From Terriglobia bacterium (lineage in GTDB: Bacteria > Acidobacteriota > Terriglobia > Terriglobales > Acidobacteriaceae): 64,000 nucleotides of DNA. This document shows positions 43,929 through 52,469 of this stretch, piece after piece. A program made the position numbers and the translations under genes. The notes beneath the pieces are model-generated. The model had not been told where the DNA came from, searched no databases, and saw only the letters and a program-made list of their open reading frames with translations. The DNA is taken from contig JAIQFD010000005.1 in assembly GCA_020073495.1 (NCBI GenBank), forward strand, positions 62,001 through 126,000, written 5' to 3'. Position 1 is the stretch's first letter, and each line of letters starts with the position of its first letter.

Positions 43929-44275
43929 TGGACTCTCTGTTGTGGTTGATTCCAGTGCTTGGAATCGGTGGATTCGTCCACACGATCGCGTACGTCGTGC
44001 AATCTAAGCCTGATGAGCGACGCCGAATGCCGACAATCGTCGCGGCGTATCTCATCATTGCAAGCGCACTGTGGTGGCTAGTGACGATGGGCGTCGCCGT
44101 CCACTGGAACTTGGGTACGAGCAGTCGCCCTGTGCATATGCTCGTTCGCGTCGGAGTCTTTACAGCGCTTGCGGCAGGGCTTGTGGGAACCTTCGGAAAG
44201 CTCCGGTACATTGCGTCGATCTGGTTGGCTGTTGTAACCACCTGGTGGTTCTGGTGGGGTACGACACTGCCCTAA
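43928..44275 (+). CDS. Small four-helix membrane protein, third gene of the kinase cassette
   Basis: 115 residues with about four hydrophobic helices (near 3-23, 37-57, 74-92 and 95-112) and a short basic loop (SKPDERRR). It is visibly less GC-rich at third codon positions than its neighbours, a sign of separate origin. Its ATG overlaps the DUF3037 stop. There is no known family. Its place suggests a membrane effector or anchor for the cassette; a chance late addition is also possible. Confidence 0.6.
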   Translation: MDSLLWLIPVLGIGGFVHTIAYVVQSKPDERRRMPTIVAAYLIIASALWWLVTMGVAVHWNLGTSSRPVHMLVRVGVFTALAAGLVGTFGKLRYIASIWLAVVTTWWFWWGTTLP

Positions 44276-44317
44276 CGAATTCGTTGTTCGCGGCGAAGCC
44301 GCGGTTCTAGAAAAATC

Positions 44318-45520
44318 ATGACAATCAAAGAGACGTTCCTCAGCGCCCTTCGGCGCCTGGGCGGGAGTGTGTCCGACAAGCGGCGCACGCTCGCGCTGCC
44401 CAGCATCCTGAACACCTACGCGCCGCGCGGGACCAACGGCGCACTGCCCAAGTGCACGCCGTATAACCTACGCCGGTTCGCGGAGACACCCATTGCGCGC
44501 AAGGCGATCAACACCATCAAGGACCGCGTCGCTGGGATGCGCTGGCGGGTGCAGCCAAAGAACGGCCGCGCGCTCGAGGAGCTTTCCGAGGGCGTGGAGC
44601 GCATCCGCGTGCTTACCGACAACCTCGACGCGCCCAATTCCGACGACAGCTTCCGCTCGCTCGCCGAGCAGGTCTTGGAGGACGTGATCGTCGGCGGCTT
44701 CGGCGCCATCGAGGTGCAGCGAACGGAGGAGCCTACGCGCCCGCTGGTGCTGTGGCCGGTGGACGGCTCCACCATCCGCATGCGCGCGGATTGGGACGGC
44801 CGTCCCGACTCGCCGCGCTACGTGCAGGACACCGGCCGCTTCGGGCCCGAGTCGCGCATCGCACTCAACGACAACGAACTCATCTACATCCGCCTGAACC
44901 CGCGCACCCACACGCCCTTCGGCCTGGGGCGACTGGAGGTGGCGTTCGAGACCATCAACGCCTTCCTGGGCGCGCACCGCTACGCCGCGCGGCTGGCGTC
45001 GAACTCGGTGGTGCAGTACGCGCTCTGGCTCCAGGACCTGACGCCGGCGCACCACGAGCGGCTCATCCGCTGGTGGCAGGACGAGATCGAGGGTACGGGC
45101 CGCGTGCCCATCCTCTCCGTCGAGCACAAGCCGGAGGTGCTGCGCTTCGGCGGCGGCACTGACGCCGACCTGCGCCTCTCCTGGCAGGAGTTCCTGCTGC
45201 GCGTGGTGGCCGACGCCTTCGACCTGCCGCCGCTCTTCCTCGGCCTGGAGCACGACGTCAACCGCTCCACCGCCGGCGAGCTCAGCGACCTGGCCTTCCG
45301 CCAGGCCATCGTGCCCACGGCGCGCCTGCTGGCCGAGCACCTGACGCGCGACGCCATCGGTAAGAAGCTCGGCTGGCACGATCTGGAATTCGTCTTCACC
45401 GACACCGATGTGCGCAACGAGCGCGAAGAGGCGGAGATCCAAGAGATCCTGCTGCGCAGCGGGGTGATGACCGTCAATGAAGTCCGCAGGCTTCGCGGAT
45501 TGCCCGAGCTCTCAATTTAA
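44318..45520 (+). CDS. Phage portal protein (HK97-like)
   Basis: 400 residues. The N-terminal part has NTIKDRVAGMRWRVQPKNG; the core has RSLAEQVLEDVIVGGFGAIEV, and a long stem/helix region ends with HDVNRSTAGELSDLAFRQAIVP. The last residues, VMTVNEVRRLRGLPEL, are standard for HK97/SPP1-type portals. Portals form the twelve-fold vertex through which DNA is packaged. The gene should follow terL directly; instead about 2.1 kb with the kinase cassette intervenes. Confidence 0.88.
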   Translation: MTIKETFLSALRRLGGSVSDKRRTLALPSILNTYAPRGTNGALPKCTPYNLRRFAETPIARKAINTIKDRVAGMRWRVQPKNGRALEELSEGVERIRVLTDNLDAPNSDDSFRSLAEQVLEDVIVGGFGAIEVQRTEEPTRPLVLWPVDGSTIRMRADWDGRPDSPRYVQDTGRFGPESRIALNDNELIYIRLNPRTHTPFGLGRLEVAFETINAFLGAHRYAARLASNSVVQYALWLQDLTPAHHERLIRWWQDEIEGTGRVPILSVEHKPEVLRFGGGTDADLRLSWQEFLLRVVADAFDLPPLFLGLEHDVNRSTAGELSDLAFRQAIVPTARLLAEHLTRDAIGKKLGWHDLEFVFTDTDVRNEREEAEIQEILLRSGVMTVNEVRRLRGLPELSI

Positions 45521-45585
45521 CCGCCGAGATCGCAGAGAACGCCGAGGCAACAGATTCCTCTCTGCGGTCTCGGCGTTCTCGGCGG
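45521..45585. repeat. CCGCCGAGA palindromic intergenic element
   Basis: It starts on the base after the portal stop. Left arm CCGCCGAG (45521-45528) pairs with CTCGGCGG (45578-45585), and the interior reuses the words GCAGAGAACGC and CTCTGCGGTCTCGGCG. It fills most of the gap before the protease gene. Confidence 0.6.
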
Positions 45586-45603
45586 TGAAATCCAAGAAAA
45601 CTT

Positions 45604-46248
45604 ATGACCCTTGAACTCGAATCCATGGCGATCGAGATGCCGCCGGTGTCTCGACACCCCAATCGTCTGCCCTTCCGCGGCGTGCTGACGCTGGTGGACA
45701 CGCCCAGCGACCGCCCGCCGTCGGGCGCGCGTGACCATCGTGTGCTGCTCACCCGACAGGCCGCCGAACGCGCCCTGGCATCGCTGCTGGGCATGGCCCT
45801 CGACTACACCCCGGCACTCGACGCGCATGACGCGAAGCGAAAAGTAGGCATCATCACTTCGGCGGAGGTCATTGAGTTGTCAGTTGCCAGTTGCCAGTTG
45901 GCAGGCAGGCGATCTGACAACCGACAACTGACAACCGGCAACTGCATTGCCGTCTCCGGCTACATCTTCGCCAAAGATTTTCCCGAAGTGGTCCGCGAGC
46001 TGCGCTGGAACCCGGCGCGGCTGGGAATGTCGTATGAACTCTCCGACGCCACCGTGCAGGACGTGAACGCCCGCATCTGGACGCTCACCGACGTCACCTT
46101 CACCGGGGCGGCGATCCTCCGCCGCGACAAAGCCGCGTACTCGCAGACCTGGATCGAACTCGAATCCAGCGTGGGCGCGGGTCTTCGATCCGCGCACAGC
46201 GACCCTGCACGTCGCCTGGACTGGTCAGGGACCCGTCCTCATGTTTAA
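45604..46248 (+). CDS. Capsid maturation protease-like protein with an in-frame repeat insertion
   Basis: 214 residues. The segments ALDYTPALDAHDAKRKVGIIT, IAVSGYIFAKDFPE, LGMSYEL and LTDVTFTGAAIL are arranged as in prohead proteases encoded between portal and major capsid. Residues about 92-114 (beginning LSVASCQLAGRR) are encoded by a period-7 repeat (45877-45944) like those in nearby gaps, so they look inserted between two conserved strands. The frame is kept; activity may not be. No Shine-Dalgarno is obvious. Confidence 0.65.
   Translation: MTLELESMAIEMPPVSRHPNRLPFRGVLTLVDTPSDRPPSGARDHRVLLTRQAAERALASLLGMALDYTPALDAHDAKRKVGIITSAEVIELSVASCQLAGRRSDNRQLTTGNCIAVSGYIFAKDFPEVVRELRWNPARLGMSYELSDATVQDVNARIWTLTDVTFTGAAILRRDKAAYSQTWIELESSVGAGLRSAHSDPARRLDWSGTRPHV
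45877..45944. repeat. Heptanucleotide inverted element inside the protease gene
   Basis: Four words TTGTCAG, TTGCCAG, TTGCCAG, TTGGCAG, a 9-nt turn, then CTGACAA, CCGACAA, CTGACAA, CCGGCAA. The two halves are complementary, so the element can fold into a long imperfect hairpin. It lies wholly inside an open frame. Confidence 0.75.
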
Positions 46249-46278
46249 CAGCAAAACCTAGCAGCTAGGAGCTAATGC

Positions 46279-46680
46279 ATGAACGAACACCAACTCACCG
46301 AACTCATCGACCGCCTGGCGGTGGCCGCGGAGGCGATGGAACGCACCTTCGCCGCCGTCCACGCCCAGCATGACGAGTTGTCGGTCAAGATCGACCGCAT
46401 CGTCGCCTGCGTGGACGAGGCCGCCGAGCGCACCCAACTCGAGGCTCGCATCGCCGACCTGGAGCGCGCCAACACCGAATTGAAGGCGCAGCTCGAACGC
46501 AAGCCGGTCGAGCGCAAGACCCTGCCGCCTCTGGTCACCGCGCTGCTCTCCAAGAACGGCATCGAGGACGTGCACGCCAGGATCGACAGCGCGCTGCTCG
46601 ACAAGGCGCTGGCCTCGCTTGCCGTGGATCAGCGCATCGCCGTCAAGGCGCAGATGGCGGAGGCAGGGCTGATCGAGTAG
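46279..46680 (+). CDS. Coiled-coil protein, possible capsid scaffold
   Basis: 133 residues. A helical N-terminal two-thirds has heptad-like spacing (ELIDRLAVAAEAMERTFAAV, then AERTQLEARIADLERANTEL), a KxxVERK linker, and a C-terminal helical domain. The gene lies between protease and major capsid, where scaffold genes normally sit. GGAG stands 6-7 nt before the ATG. It has no sequence similarity that I recognise; the scaffold assignment rests on position and predicted structure. Confidence 0.55.
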   Translation: MNEHQLTELIDRLAVAAEAMERTFAAVHAQHDELSVKIDRIVACVDEAAERTQLEARIADLERANTELKAQLERKPVERKTLPPLVTALLSKNGIEDVHARIDSALLDKALASLAVDQRIAVKAQMAEAGLIE

Positions 46681-46711
46681 CCGTCCGTCGCCTCTCGGCA
46701 GTCGTCAGCGA

Positions 46712-46797
46712 GCGATTAGCGATTAGCGATTGGCGTTTAGCACCTGAACTGGACGGCTAAACGCTAACGGCTAATCGCTAATTGCTTTTGGCTAGCG
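46712..46797. repeat. Heptanucleotide inverted element (GCGATTA type) before the capsid gene
   Basis: GCGATTA, GCGATTA, GCGATTG, GCGTTTA, GCACCTG, a short turn, then GCTAAAC, GCTAACG, GCTAATC, GCTAATT. The two halves are inverse complements of the same word family, so the gap can fold. It ends about 40 nt before the capsid ATG. Confidence 0.78.
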
Positions 46798-46837
46798 CGC
46801 AGCAGTTCACACCCAACACATCTCTGAAAGGACACAC

Positions 46838-47809
46838 ATGACCGCACAATTCCTCGACATCCACGCGGCCGCGGACTATCTCGGCCCCGGCGCGGTGGAG
46901 ATCAATCGGTACCAATCCGAGATCACCGACATCGTGAAGCGGCGCGGCGTATTCGGGCAGCGCATCCGGCAGGTGCCGGCGACCGGACATCCGTCGCGCT
47001 TCTTCGAACAGACCGCGATCACCTCGCCGACGGCGGCGCAAGCCTTCACCGACCCGCGCAACATCGTGGCCGTGGTCGGCTCGCCGACACGCGTCGAGCG
47101 CAGCGTGCCGCTCAAGGCGCTGGTCTCGCAGCTCAACTACAACCTCTTCGACACCGAGGTGGGCGCGCAGCAATCGCAGTTCGCCTTCCTCCAGGCCAAG
47201 GACCTGGCCGACGCGGTCGAGGGCCTGCTGCGCACCCACGACGTCGCGCTGTGGAACGGCAACGACACGTCGCTGGCCACGCCGACCACGCCGCAATACT
47301 TCGGCGTGACCGGGCAGATCGCGGCCGGCGGCAACACCGACACCATCGGCGTCGCCGAGTCGATCGTGGATGGGCTGAAGGAGATCGTCGCACTGATGGT
47401 CGCCAATAGCTCCTACGAGGTGCGCCCCACCGCCATCTACTCCAACCCCGTGCTGCTCGATCTGATCGACCGCGAGATGAAGGACCAGTTCAACGTGGTG
47501 CTGTCTTCCACCGAGGTCGCGGGCGGGCTGCGCGTGAAGACGCTCTCCACGCAGGCGGGCGAGCTGCCGCTGATCCCCGAGTGGGCGCTGAGTTACACCG
47601 GCACGCCCGGCTCCGGCTCGGCGCAACTGCCCTGCTACATCGTGAGCGAGCCCATGATCGAGTACCACTGGCTCACCGACCCCAACCCGCGCGTCTTCAA
47701 GCTGGGCACGACCGCAGCTCTGGGACAGCAGATGGTGATCGTGAAGTTTGGCGCCGTGGTGGTCAAGGGCGCCGGCTACGCGCACTACAAGGTGACCGTC
47801 ACCCGGTAA
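46838..47809 (+). CDS. Major capsid protein (HK97-fold inferred)
   Basis: 323 residues, with AAAGGA before the ATG. The long N-terminal helix region, VPLKALVSQLNYNLFDTEVG, the central AVEGLLRTHDVALWNGND and a C-terminal beta-rich part (NPRVFKLGTTAALGQQMVIVKFGAV split by turns) fit major capsid proteins of tailed phages. Length and position, after protease and scaffold and before connectors, match. The shell of the particle would be made of this protein. Confidence 0.72.
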   Translation: MTAQFLDIHAAADYLGPGAVEINRYQSEITDIVKRRGVFGQRIRQVPATGHPSRFFEQTAITSPTAAQAFTDPRNIVAVVGSPTRVERSVPLKALVSQLNYNLFDTEVGAQQSQFAFLQAKDLADAVEGLLRTHDVALWNGNDTSLATPTTPQYFGVTGQIAAGGNTDTIGVAESIVDGLKEIVALMVANSSYEVRPTAIYSNPVLLDLIDREMKDQFNVVLSSTEVAGGLRVKTLSTQAGELPLIPEWALSYTGTPGSGSAQLPCYIVSEPMIEYHWLTDPNPRVFKLGTTAALGQQMVIVKFGAVVVKGAGYAHYKVTVTR

Positions 47810-47817
47810 AGACAAAT

Positions 47818-47945
47818 CCACCACGGAGGCACGGAGACACGGAGAACGCGGAAGTAAGAACAAAGAATGCAGAAGTGAGATCCGCGTTACTTCTGCATTC
47901 TGACTTCTGCGTTCTGACCTTCTCTGTGCCTCCGTGTCTCCGTGG
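47818..47945. repeat. Long CACGGAG palindromic intergenic element
   Basis: A near-palindrome of about 128 nt between capsid and connector genes. The left half carries CCACGGAG, GCACGGAG, ACACGGAG, AACGCGGA, then AGAATGCAGAAGT; the right half carries ACTTCTGCATTCTGACTTCTG and TGCCTCCGTGTCTCCGTGG as inverse copies. It could form a very long hairpin on the late transcript. Confidence 0.78.
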
Positions 47946-47956
47946 TAGGTGCTCGC

Positions 47957-48565
47957 ATGAATTACCTGGATCCATCCGAATACGAGACTTACGGCCTGGA
48001 AAAGACCGTTCCAGCGGCGTATGTGGCCGCGGCGTCTTCACTCATCGACGCGCACTGCCGTCGGGAGACGCTGGCGGTGGCGCAGTACGTGGAACGACTG
48101 CGCCTGGGCGGGCGCGGCACGGTTCGCCTCAGCTTCCTCCCTCTGGCGACCGTCGCGCCCGCCACGAGCCCGTTGGTTTCCGCCCGCGCGCGTTACGGCC
48201 TGCCGCGCGATCACGACGAACTCGCGGTGGAAGCGGCGCAGGTCTTCGGTCTGCCGGGTTCGTGGACGTCGCTCGACCCGCCGCAGATCGACTTCTGCGC
48301 TGCAACGGGCGAACTCACCTTCCCGCAGAACGCGCTGGGCCTGGCCTACAACGAGGTCGAGGTCACGTACACCGCGGGCCTCGATCCGATCTCCGAACCG
48401 GTGAAGCACGCCTGCGCGCAGATCGTTCGCAATGCGCTGGCCACGCCCGCGCTCAACGTGCGCGGCGGGTCCATCGACCGCATGCGCCTCGATTACTTCG
48501 CCGACACGCTGCTCGACGATACGGTACGCGCAGCCCTGGCGCCGTACGTCGCGCAGAAACTCTGA
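47957..48565 (+). CDS. Head-tail connector protein
   Basis: 202 residues from the ATG at 47957. The N-terminus YLDPSEYETYGLEKTVPAAYVAAASSLID and the all-helical C-terminus with NALATPALNVRGG resemble gp6-type connectors of HK97-like phages, although this one has a longer beta-rich middle (about 50-135). Connectors extend the portal ring and join head to tail. The gene follows the capsid gene in the normal order. Confidence 0.6.
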   Translation: MNYLDPSEYETYGLEKTVPAAYVAAASSLIDAHCRRETLAVAQYVERLRLGGRGTVRLSFLPLATVAPATSPLVSARARYGLPRDHDELAVEAAQVFGLPGSWTSLDPPQIDFCAATGELTFPQNALGLAYNEVEVTYTAGLDPISEPVKHACAQIVRNALATPALNVRGGSIDRMRLDYFADTLLDDTVRAALAPYVAQKL

Positions 48566-48570
48566 ATCGG

Positions 48571-48633
48571 GCCCTGAGCACTGGGCCTTGAGCGTTCTGC
48601 TCAGGGCTCACGGCCCAAGGCCCAAGGCCGAGG
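48571..48633. repeat. Nine-heptad element (GCCCTGA/GCCCAAG type)
   Basis: Exactly nine 7-nt words, each beginning GC: GCCCTGA, GCACTGG, GCCTTGA, GCGTTCT, GCTCAGG, GCTCACG, GCCCAAG, GCCCAAG, GCCGAGG. The early words are inverse to the late ones (CCTTGAGC versus GCTCAGGG). The last word runs into the Shine-Dalgarno of the next gene. Confidence 0.75.
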
Positions 48634-48640
48634 AGGTCGC

Positions 48641-49021
48641 ATGACTTATGAATCCCCAGCCGCTGCGCGCGGCCTGGCCATCGCCCGCGCCACCGACGCC
48701 ATGCTGCGCTCGCTGGGCGGCGGCGAGATCACGCTGCTGCTGCCCCTCAAGCTCGATGCAGGCGATGCCAGCGGCTCGCTGGAAGAGGTCCCTGTCTCGC
48801 CCGCCGTCCTGAGGCCCGCGGGCGAGCGCCGCTTCGACTTGCTGCTGGGCGCCAAGACCGCCGCATACATCGCAGAGGCGCGCGGCTTCGACTCCGCCGA
48901 GGCGTTTTTCGAAGCCATCGTCGGCTTCGAGCGCGGCCAGTCGCTTCTGCGCATCGCAAGTGTCAGCGTGGACACCTTCGCGGGCGAGCCCTACCTTTAC
49001 CGCCTCAATCTGGTCGAGTGA
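48641..49021 (+). CDS. Small virion-module protein, possible head-closure or tail-terminator
   Basis: 126 residues with GGAGG before the ATG. It has alternating helical and strand segments (ATDAMLRSLGGGEITLLLPLK, DLLLGAKTAAYIAEARGF) and no recognised motif. Its order, after the connector and before the tail protein, and its size fit head-closure, neck or tail-terminator proteins. It ends one base before the next start codon. Confidence 0.5.
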   Translation: MTYESPAAARGLAIARATDAMLRSLGGGEITLLLPLKLDAGDASGSLEEVPVSPAVLRPAGERRFDLLLGAKTAAYIAEARGFDSAEAFFEAIVGFERGQSLLRIASVSVDTFAGEPYLYRLNLVE

Positions 49022-49022
49022 C

Positions 49023-49985
49023 ATGACAACGAGAGTGAGAAAAGAGATGGCGCCGGTGGCGCGGCGCGTGCGCGCGTACTTCGCACCCGTGGACCGCGCC
49101 AGCGGCACGCCCACGGTGTTCGATCCCGCGCGCCCGTTCGATCTCGGCGCTCCGCCCGCGCCCTGGATCGAGCTGGGGGCGATCGAGAACTTCCGCCGCA
49201 CGCCGGCGACGCGCGTCGAGCCAGTGCGCGTGGGAACAAAGGGAGTAACGACGGCGCAGTTCCGCGGCCGGCTCGAGGCGCGCGTCGAGTTCGACTTCCG
49301 CGAATGGGGCAAGCTGCAGATGGCGCTGGCCGCGGGCTCACAGCACATGAACGTCCTGGCGGAGGATCCCGCCGCCAGCGCGCGCGCATCGGGCGGCACA
49401 CCTGTCGCCGCCGTCGCGCTGGCATCGGGATCGACCGCGAGCGAGTTGTCGTTTGCCTCCGCCCCGCCCTTCGAGACCGGTGACTTGCTGGCTGTGGATG
49501 TCGATTACGCCGGCGAGATCGGCTATATCGGCACCGGAGTCGCTGCCGCCTACGTTCGCGATCCCGCCGACGTCCAGCACTATGCGGACTCCGTCCGCCG
49601 GGTCACATTTAACGTCGCGCGAATCGGCACCATCTCCGGTACGACCGTCACGCTGGAGCAGCCGCTCATCGGCGGCGCGCCGTCCGCGGGTGCGGCAGCG
49701 CAGAAAGTGGTCGCGTTCGTGGACCGCGAGGGCGGAAGTTTTTTTCAGGAATGGTCGGCGCTGTTCGTCCTGCCGGAAGAAGCCGGCGGACGCGTCTGTT
49801 TCCACTACCCGCGATTGCAGTCGGCCGCGCCGGCGCAGGAAACCGCTATCGAGCTCGCGGACCAGCTGCGCGCCTACGCGCTGCACGCCGCCTGGATCGC
49901 GCTGCCGGTCACCGACGCCAATGACGGCGAGCAGGTCGTCTGTTTCCGCAGCTATTTTCCGGCGCGCGTGGCGGGACTGATTTAG
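49023..49985 (+). CDS. Putative major tail protein
   Basis: 320 residues from the ATG at 49023; the frame is open further upstream only as a shadow of the preceding gene. N-terminal segments (FAPVDRASGTPTVFDP, GAPPAPWIELGAIENFRRTP) followed by beta-rich sequence and GRLEARVEFDFREWGKLQMAL resemble tail-tube-like proteins. The central part (about 160-245) looks like an added Ig-like domain. The identification rests on order and composition. The gene is followed by a 159-nt gap. Confidence 0.5.
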   Translation: MTTRVRKEMAPVARRVRAYFAPVDRASGTPTVFDPARPFDLGAPPAPWIELGAIENFRRTPATRVEPVRVGTKGVTTAQFRGRLEARVEFDFREWGKLQMALAAGSQHMNVLAEDPAASARASGGTPVAAVALASGSTASELSFASAPPFETGDLLAVDVDYAGEIGYIGTGVAAAYVRDPADVQHYADSVRRVTFNVARIGTISGTTVTLEQPLIGGAPSAGAAAQKVVAFVDREGGSFFQEWSALFVLPEEAGGRVCFHYPRLQSAAPAQETAIELADQLRAYALHAAWIALPVTDANDGEQVVCFRSYFPARVAGLI

Positions 49986-50144
49986 GCCAAATCCTCCAGA
50001 ATCCCATCGTTTACGGACGATCTAACGGAAAGCCCCGTCCTGAGCGGCTTTCGGAACGCGGAAAGCGAGCGCAGTGTAGCACCGCCCGCGCCCCTGGACG
50101 CCTAGGGTGGTGGCTCCGCACCTGCTGTTCTCGGTTCAACCTTT

Positions 50145-52469
50145 ATGAAGCTTCTCATCGACAATCTCGACGGCGAAGGCGCACTGGACTTCGCAGCCAA
50201 CATCGATGTCGAGAAACCGCCCCGAATCCTGCGCCGGCTGAACACTTCCGCGGAGATGGATCTGGCGGTCGTCGGCGACAGTTGCGCATTCCTCGTGCCG
50301 GTCGCCGGAGCCCGCGTGGTGCTCGCGCGACGCGACGGCAAGGCGCTCTTTACGGGTTATCTCGAGGCCGCTCCGGACCCGGAGTACCTGGGCTGGGCGG
50401 AAAGCTGCCCGGTCTTCCGCTACCACCTGCATGCCGTCGGCGATGATTTTCTGCTCGATCGCAAACAGCTCCCGGCTCGTGCCCCACTCGTCAACCGCAC
50501 TGCGGGTGCGACGCTGAAGGAGTTGGCGAATGACTTGGTCGCCGGCGAGTTTGACCTCTCCGGCGTGCAGGACCTGGACCTGCTGACTTCGGTCAACGGC
50601 GATGCGCAGCAGGCGTGGTCGAAGCACGCCGCCGAGATCGCGCTGCGGGCGCGCGGCTGCTATCGCGTCCACGACGGCCGCATCGTGCTGGAGCCGGCCG
50701 GGTCGCGCAGCCACATGCTCTCGGAGACCTCAGCGAGCTTCGACCCCGCGGGCCTGAAACTGCGCTCGACCGGAGTGCGCCTGAACGACATCACGGTCAC
50801 CGGGCGGATGGAGCCGAGGTGCTACGTCCACGACTACTTTTTGGCCGACGGCCTGACGCTGTATTTCAGCCTCTCGCACGCGCCATTCACCACCTACGGC
50901 GCCATCCTGCTGGACGAGGAGTACGAGGCCGCGCTGTCGCCGGCGGCCTGGGCCGTGGCCGATTCGACGAGCGTGGTCAGCGTCAGCGGCGGCAAGCTCA
51001 ATGTGAACGGCGGCCGCGGCGACGGGCTGACCACGGTCAGCTTCGTCGAGAAGATCGAGCTGGGCGGGGGGACCGTGCTGCAGCACGGCGATGCTACTTT
51101 CAGCGCCGCGTCGGACGGCGTGATCGGCGGGCTCTATGCCGGCGCGATCAGCGTTTCCGGATGTCTCGCCGGTTTCCGCATCTCGCCTTCAGGCTCGCAG
51201 TCCGCGATCCGTGCGCTGGTGAGTGGAGCGGCGACCGGTCCGACCATCACCACCGCTGCCGGGCATCGCTACGCGCTGACTACGCGTCTCTACTCTGCCG
51301 AGATCTTCCGCAGCCGCGAGATCTTCCACTCGTCATTGCATCCCGCAGGCAGCGGACGCGGCGGCGGCGCGGTCGCTGCGGACGTGCGCATCGTGCTCGA
51401 GGTGCACCACGTCGACCCCTCGGACCCGGCGACGTTGGCCGCGCCGTCCACGGTCCTGTACGACGGCGTGATCACGAACGCCCCGGCGTGGTGCACGTAT
51501 GCCCCGGTGAATTCGATCGACCTGCGGTGCGCGCTGTCGTTCACGCGGGTGCGGCACATCAGCGACGCGGAGATCCGCAGCATGCCGCCGGCCGGCAGCT
51601 ATCGCACGCGCTTGGTAGGCGACTTCGCCGACGGAGCCGAATGCACGATCAGCAGTAGCCCCGCGATCGGCTTCTATCCTGAGTATCTGCCCGTGCCTAA
51701 CGAGAAGATCGTGGTTCGGTATCGCTCGCGCGGGCGGGCCATGGTGCGCATCCAGGACGCAGCCAGCATCGCGGCGCTGGCGCGCGGCAACGACGATGGC
51801 GTGCGCGCCTCTATGCGGGCGGTCGCGCAGCCCGGGCCGCGCACCGCCGTCGACTGCGGGAACGCCGCCCTGGCGATGCTGGATGACGGCGCCGAAGCGT
51901 GGTCGGGCGAGTATGCCTGCTGGAGCGATGTGCTGCCCGGCGTCGAAGACGACATCTTTCCTGGCGATGCGCTGGCGGTCAGCCTTCCCTCGCGGTCGGC
52001 GAGCTTCAGCGCCGTCGTCCGGGAGGTCGAGATCGAAGCGGCGGACCTTGAGGGCGACCGCAGCCGCTACCGGCTGGCCTTCGCCAACGATGCCGCCGAG
52101 CCCCTGGCAGTCGCGTCCGATGCGGCACACCTCTCCCAGCCGCCGGACGTCACTGCAACGACGGTGACAGCGGGAAATACCTTCATCGCCGACCTGTCCG
52201 CGGCCGAGGTGACCGCCATCACCTCCACTTCCGTCACCATCGACGCGGGCGCGAACCCTCCCGCGGGCGGCGGCTTCGAGGTCCGGCGCAGCGACAGCGG
52301 CTGGGGCGATACCTGCGACCGCAACTTGGTAGGACGCTTTGCCACGCGAACCTTTGCGGTCACCCGCATCACGCGCGTGGTGGACTTCTACGTGCGCCAG
52401 TACGACGCTTCGTCGCCCCGTAAATACTCGCGCTACTCCACCGCGCTGCATGTGGACTACCCGCTATGA
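50145..52469 (+). CDS. Large tail protein, possible baseplate hub / tail-tip protein
   Basis: 774 residues. The N-terminus (MKLLIDNLDGEGALDFAANI) and ARRDGKALFTGYLEA resemble tail-tip/hub proteins that start with a beta-barrel and end in a host-binding part. The C-terminus (FEVRRSDSGWG, RQYDASSPRKYSRYS) looks like a fibronectin-like module. No tape-measure-like gene precedes it, so it directly follows the presumed tail tube. No Shine-Dalgarno is visible before the ATG. It overlaps the next gene by ATGA. Confidence 0.55.
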   Translation: MKLLIDNLDGEGALDFAANIDVEKPPRILRRLNTSAEMDLAVVGDSCAFLVPVAGARVVLARRDGKALFTGYLEAAPDPEYLGWAESCPVFRYHLHAVGDDFLLDRKQLPARAPLVNRTAGATLKELANDLVAGEFDLSGVQDLDLLTSVNGDAQQAWSKHAAEIALRARGCYRVHDGRIVLEPAGSRSHMLSETSASFDPAGLKLRSTGVRLNDITVTGRMEPRCYVHDYFLADGLTLYFSLSHAPFTTYGAILLDEEYEAALSPAAWAVADSTSVVSVSGGKLNVNGGRGDGLTTVSFVEKIELGGGTVLQHGDATFSAASDGVIGGLYAGAISVSGCLAGFRISPSGSQSAIRALVSGAATGPTITTAAGHRYALTTRLYSAEIFRSREIFHSSLHPAGSGRGGGAVAADVRIVLEVHHVDPSDPATLAAPSTVLYDGVITNAPAWCTYAPVNSIDLRCALSFTRVRHISDAEIRSMPPAGSYRTRLVGDFADGAECTISSSPAIGFYPEYLPVPNEKIVVRYRSRGRAMVRIQDAASIAALARGNDDGVRASMRAVAQPGPRTAVDCGNAALAMLDDGAEAWSGEYACWSDVLPGVEDDIFPGDALAVSLPSRSASFSAVVREVEIEAADLEGDRSRYRLAFANDAAEPLAVASDAAHLSQPPDVTATTVTAGNTFIADLSAAEVTAITSTSVTIDAGANPPAGGGFEVRRSDSGWGDTCDRNLVGRFATRTFAVTRITRVVDFYVRQYDASSPRKYSRYSTALHVDYPL

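Noticed and set aside
46712-46797. CRISPR array
   Set aside because: The period is only 7 nt with no spacers, and no cas gene is present; the repeats are an inverted word element.
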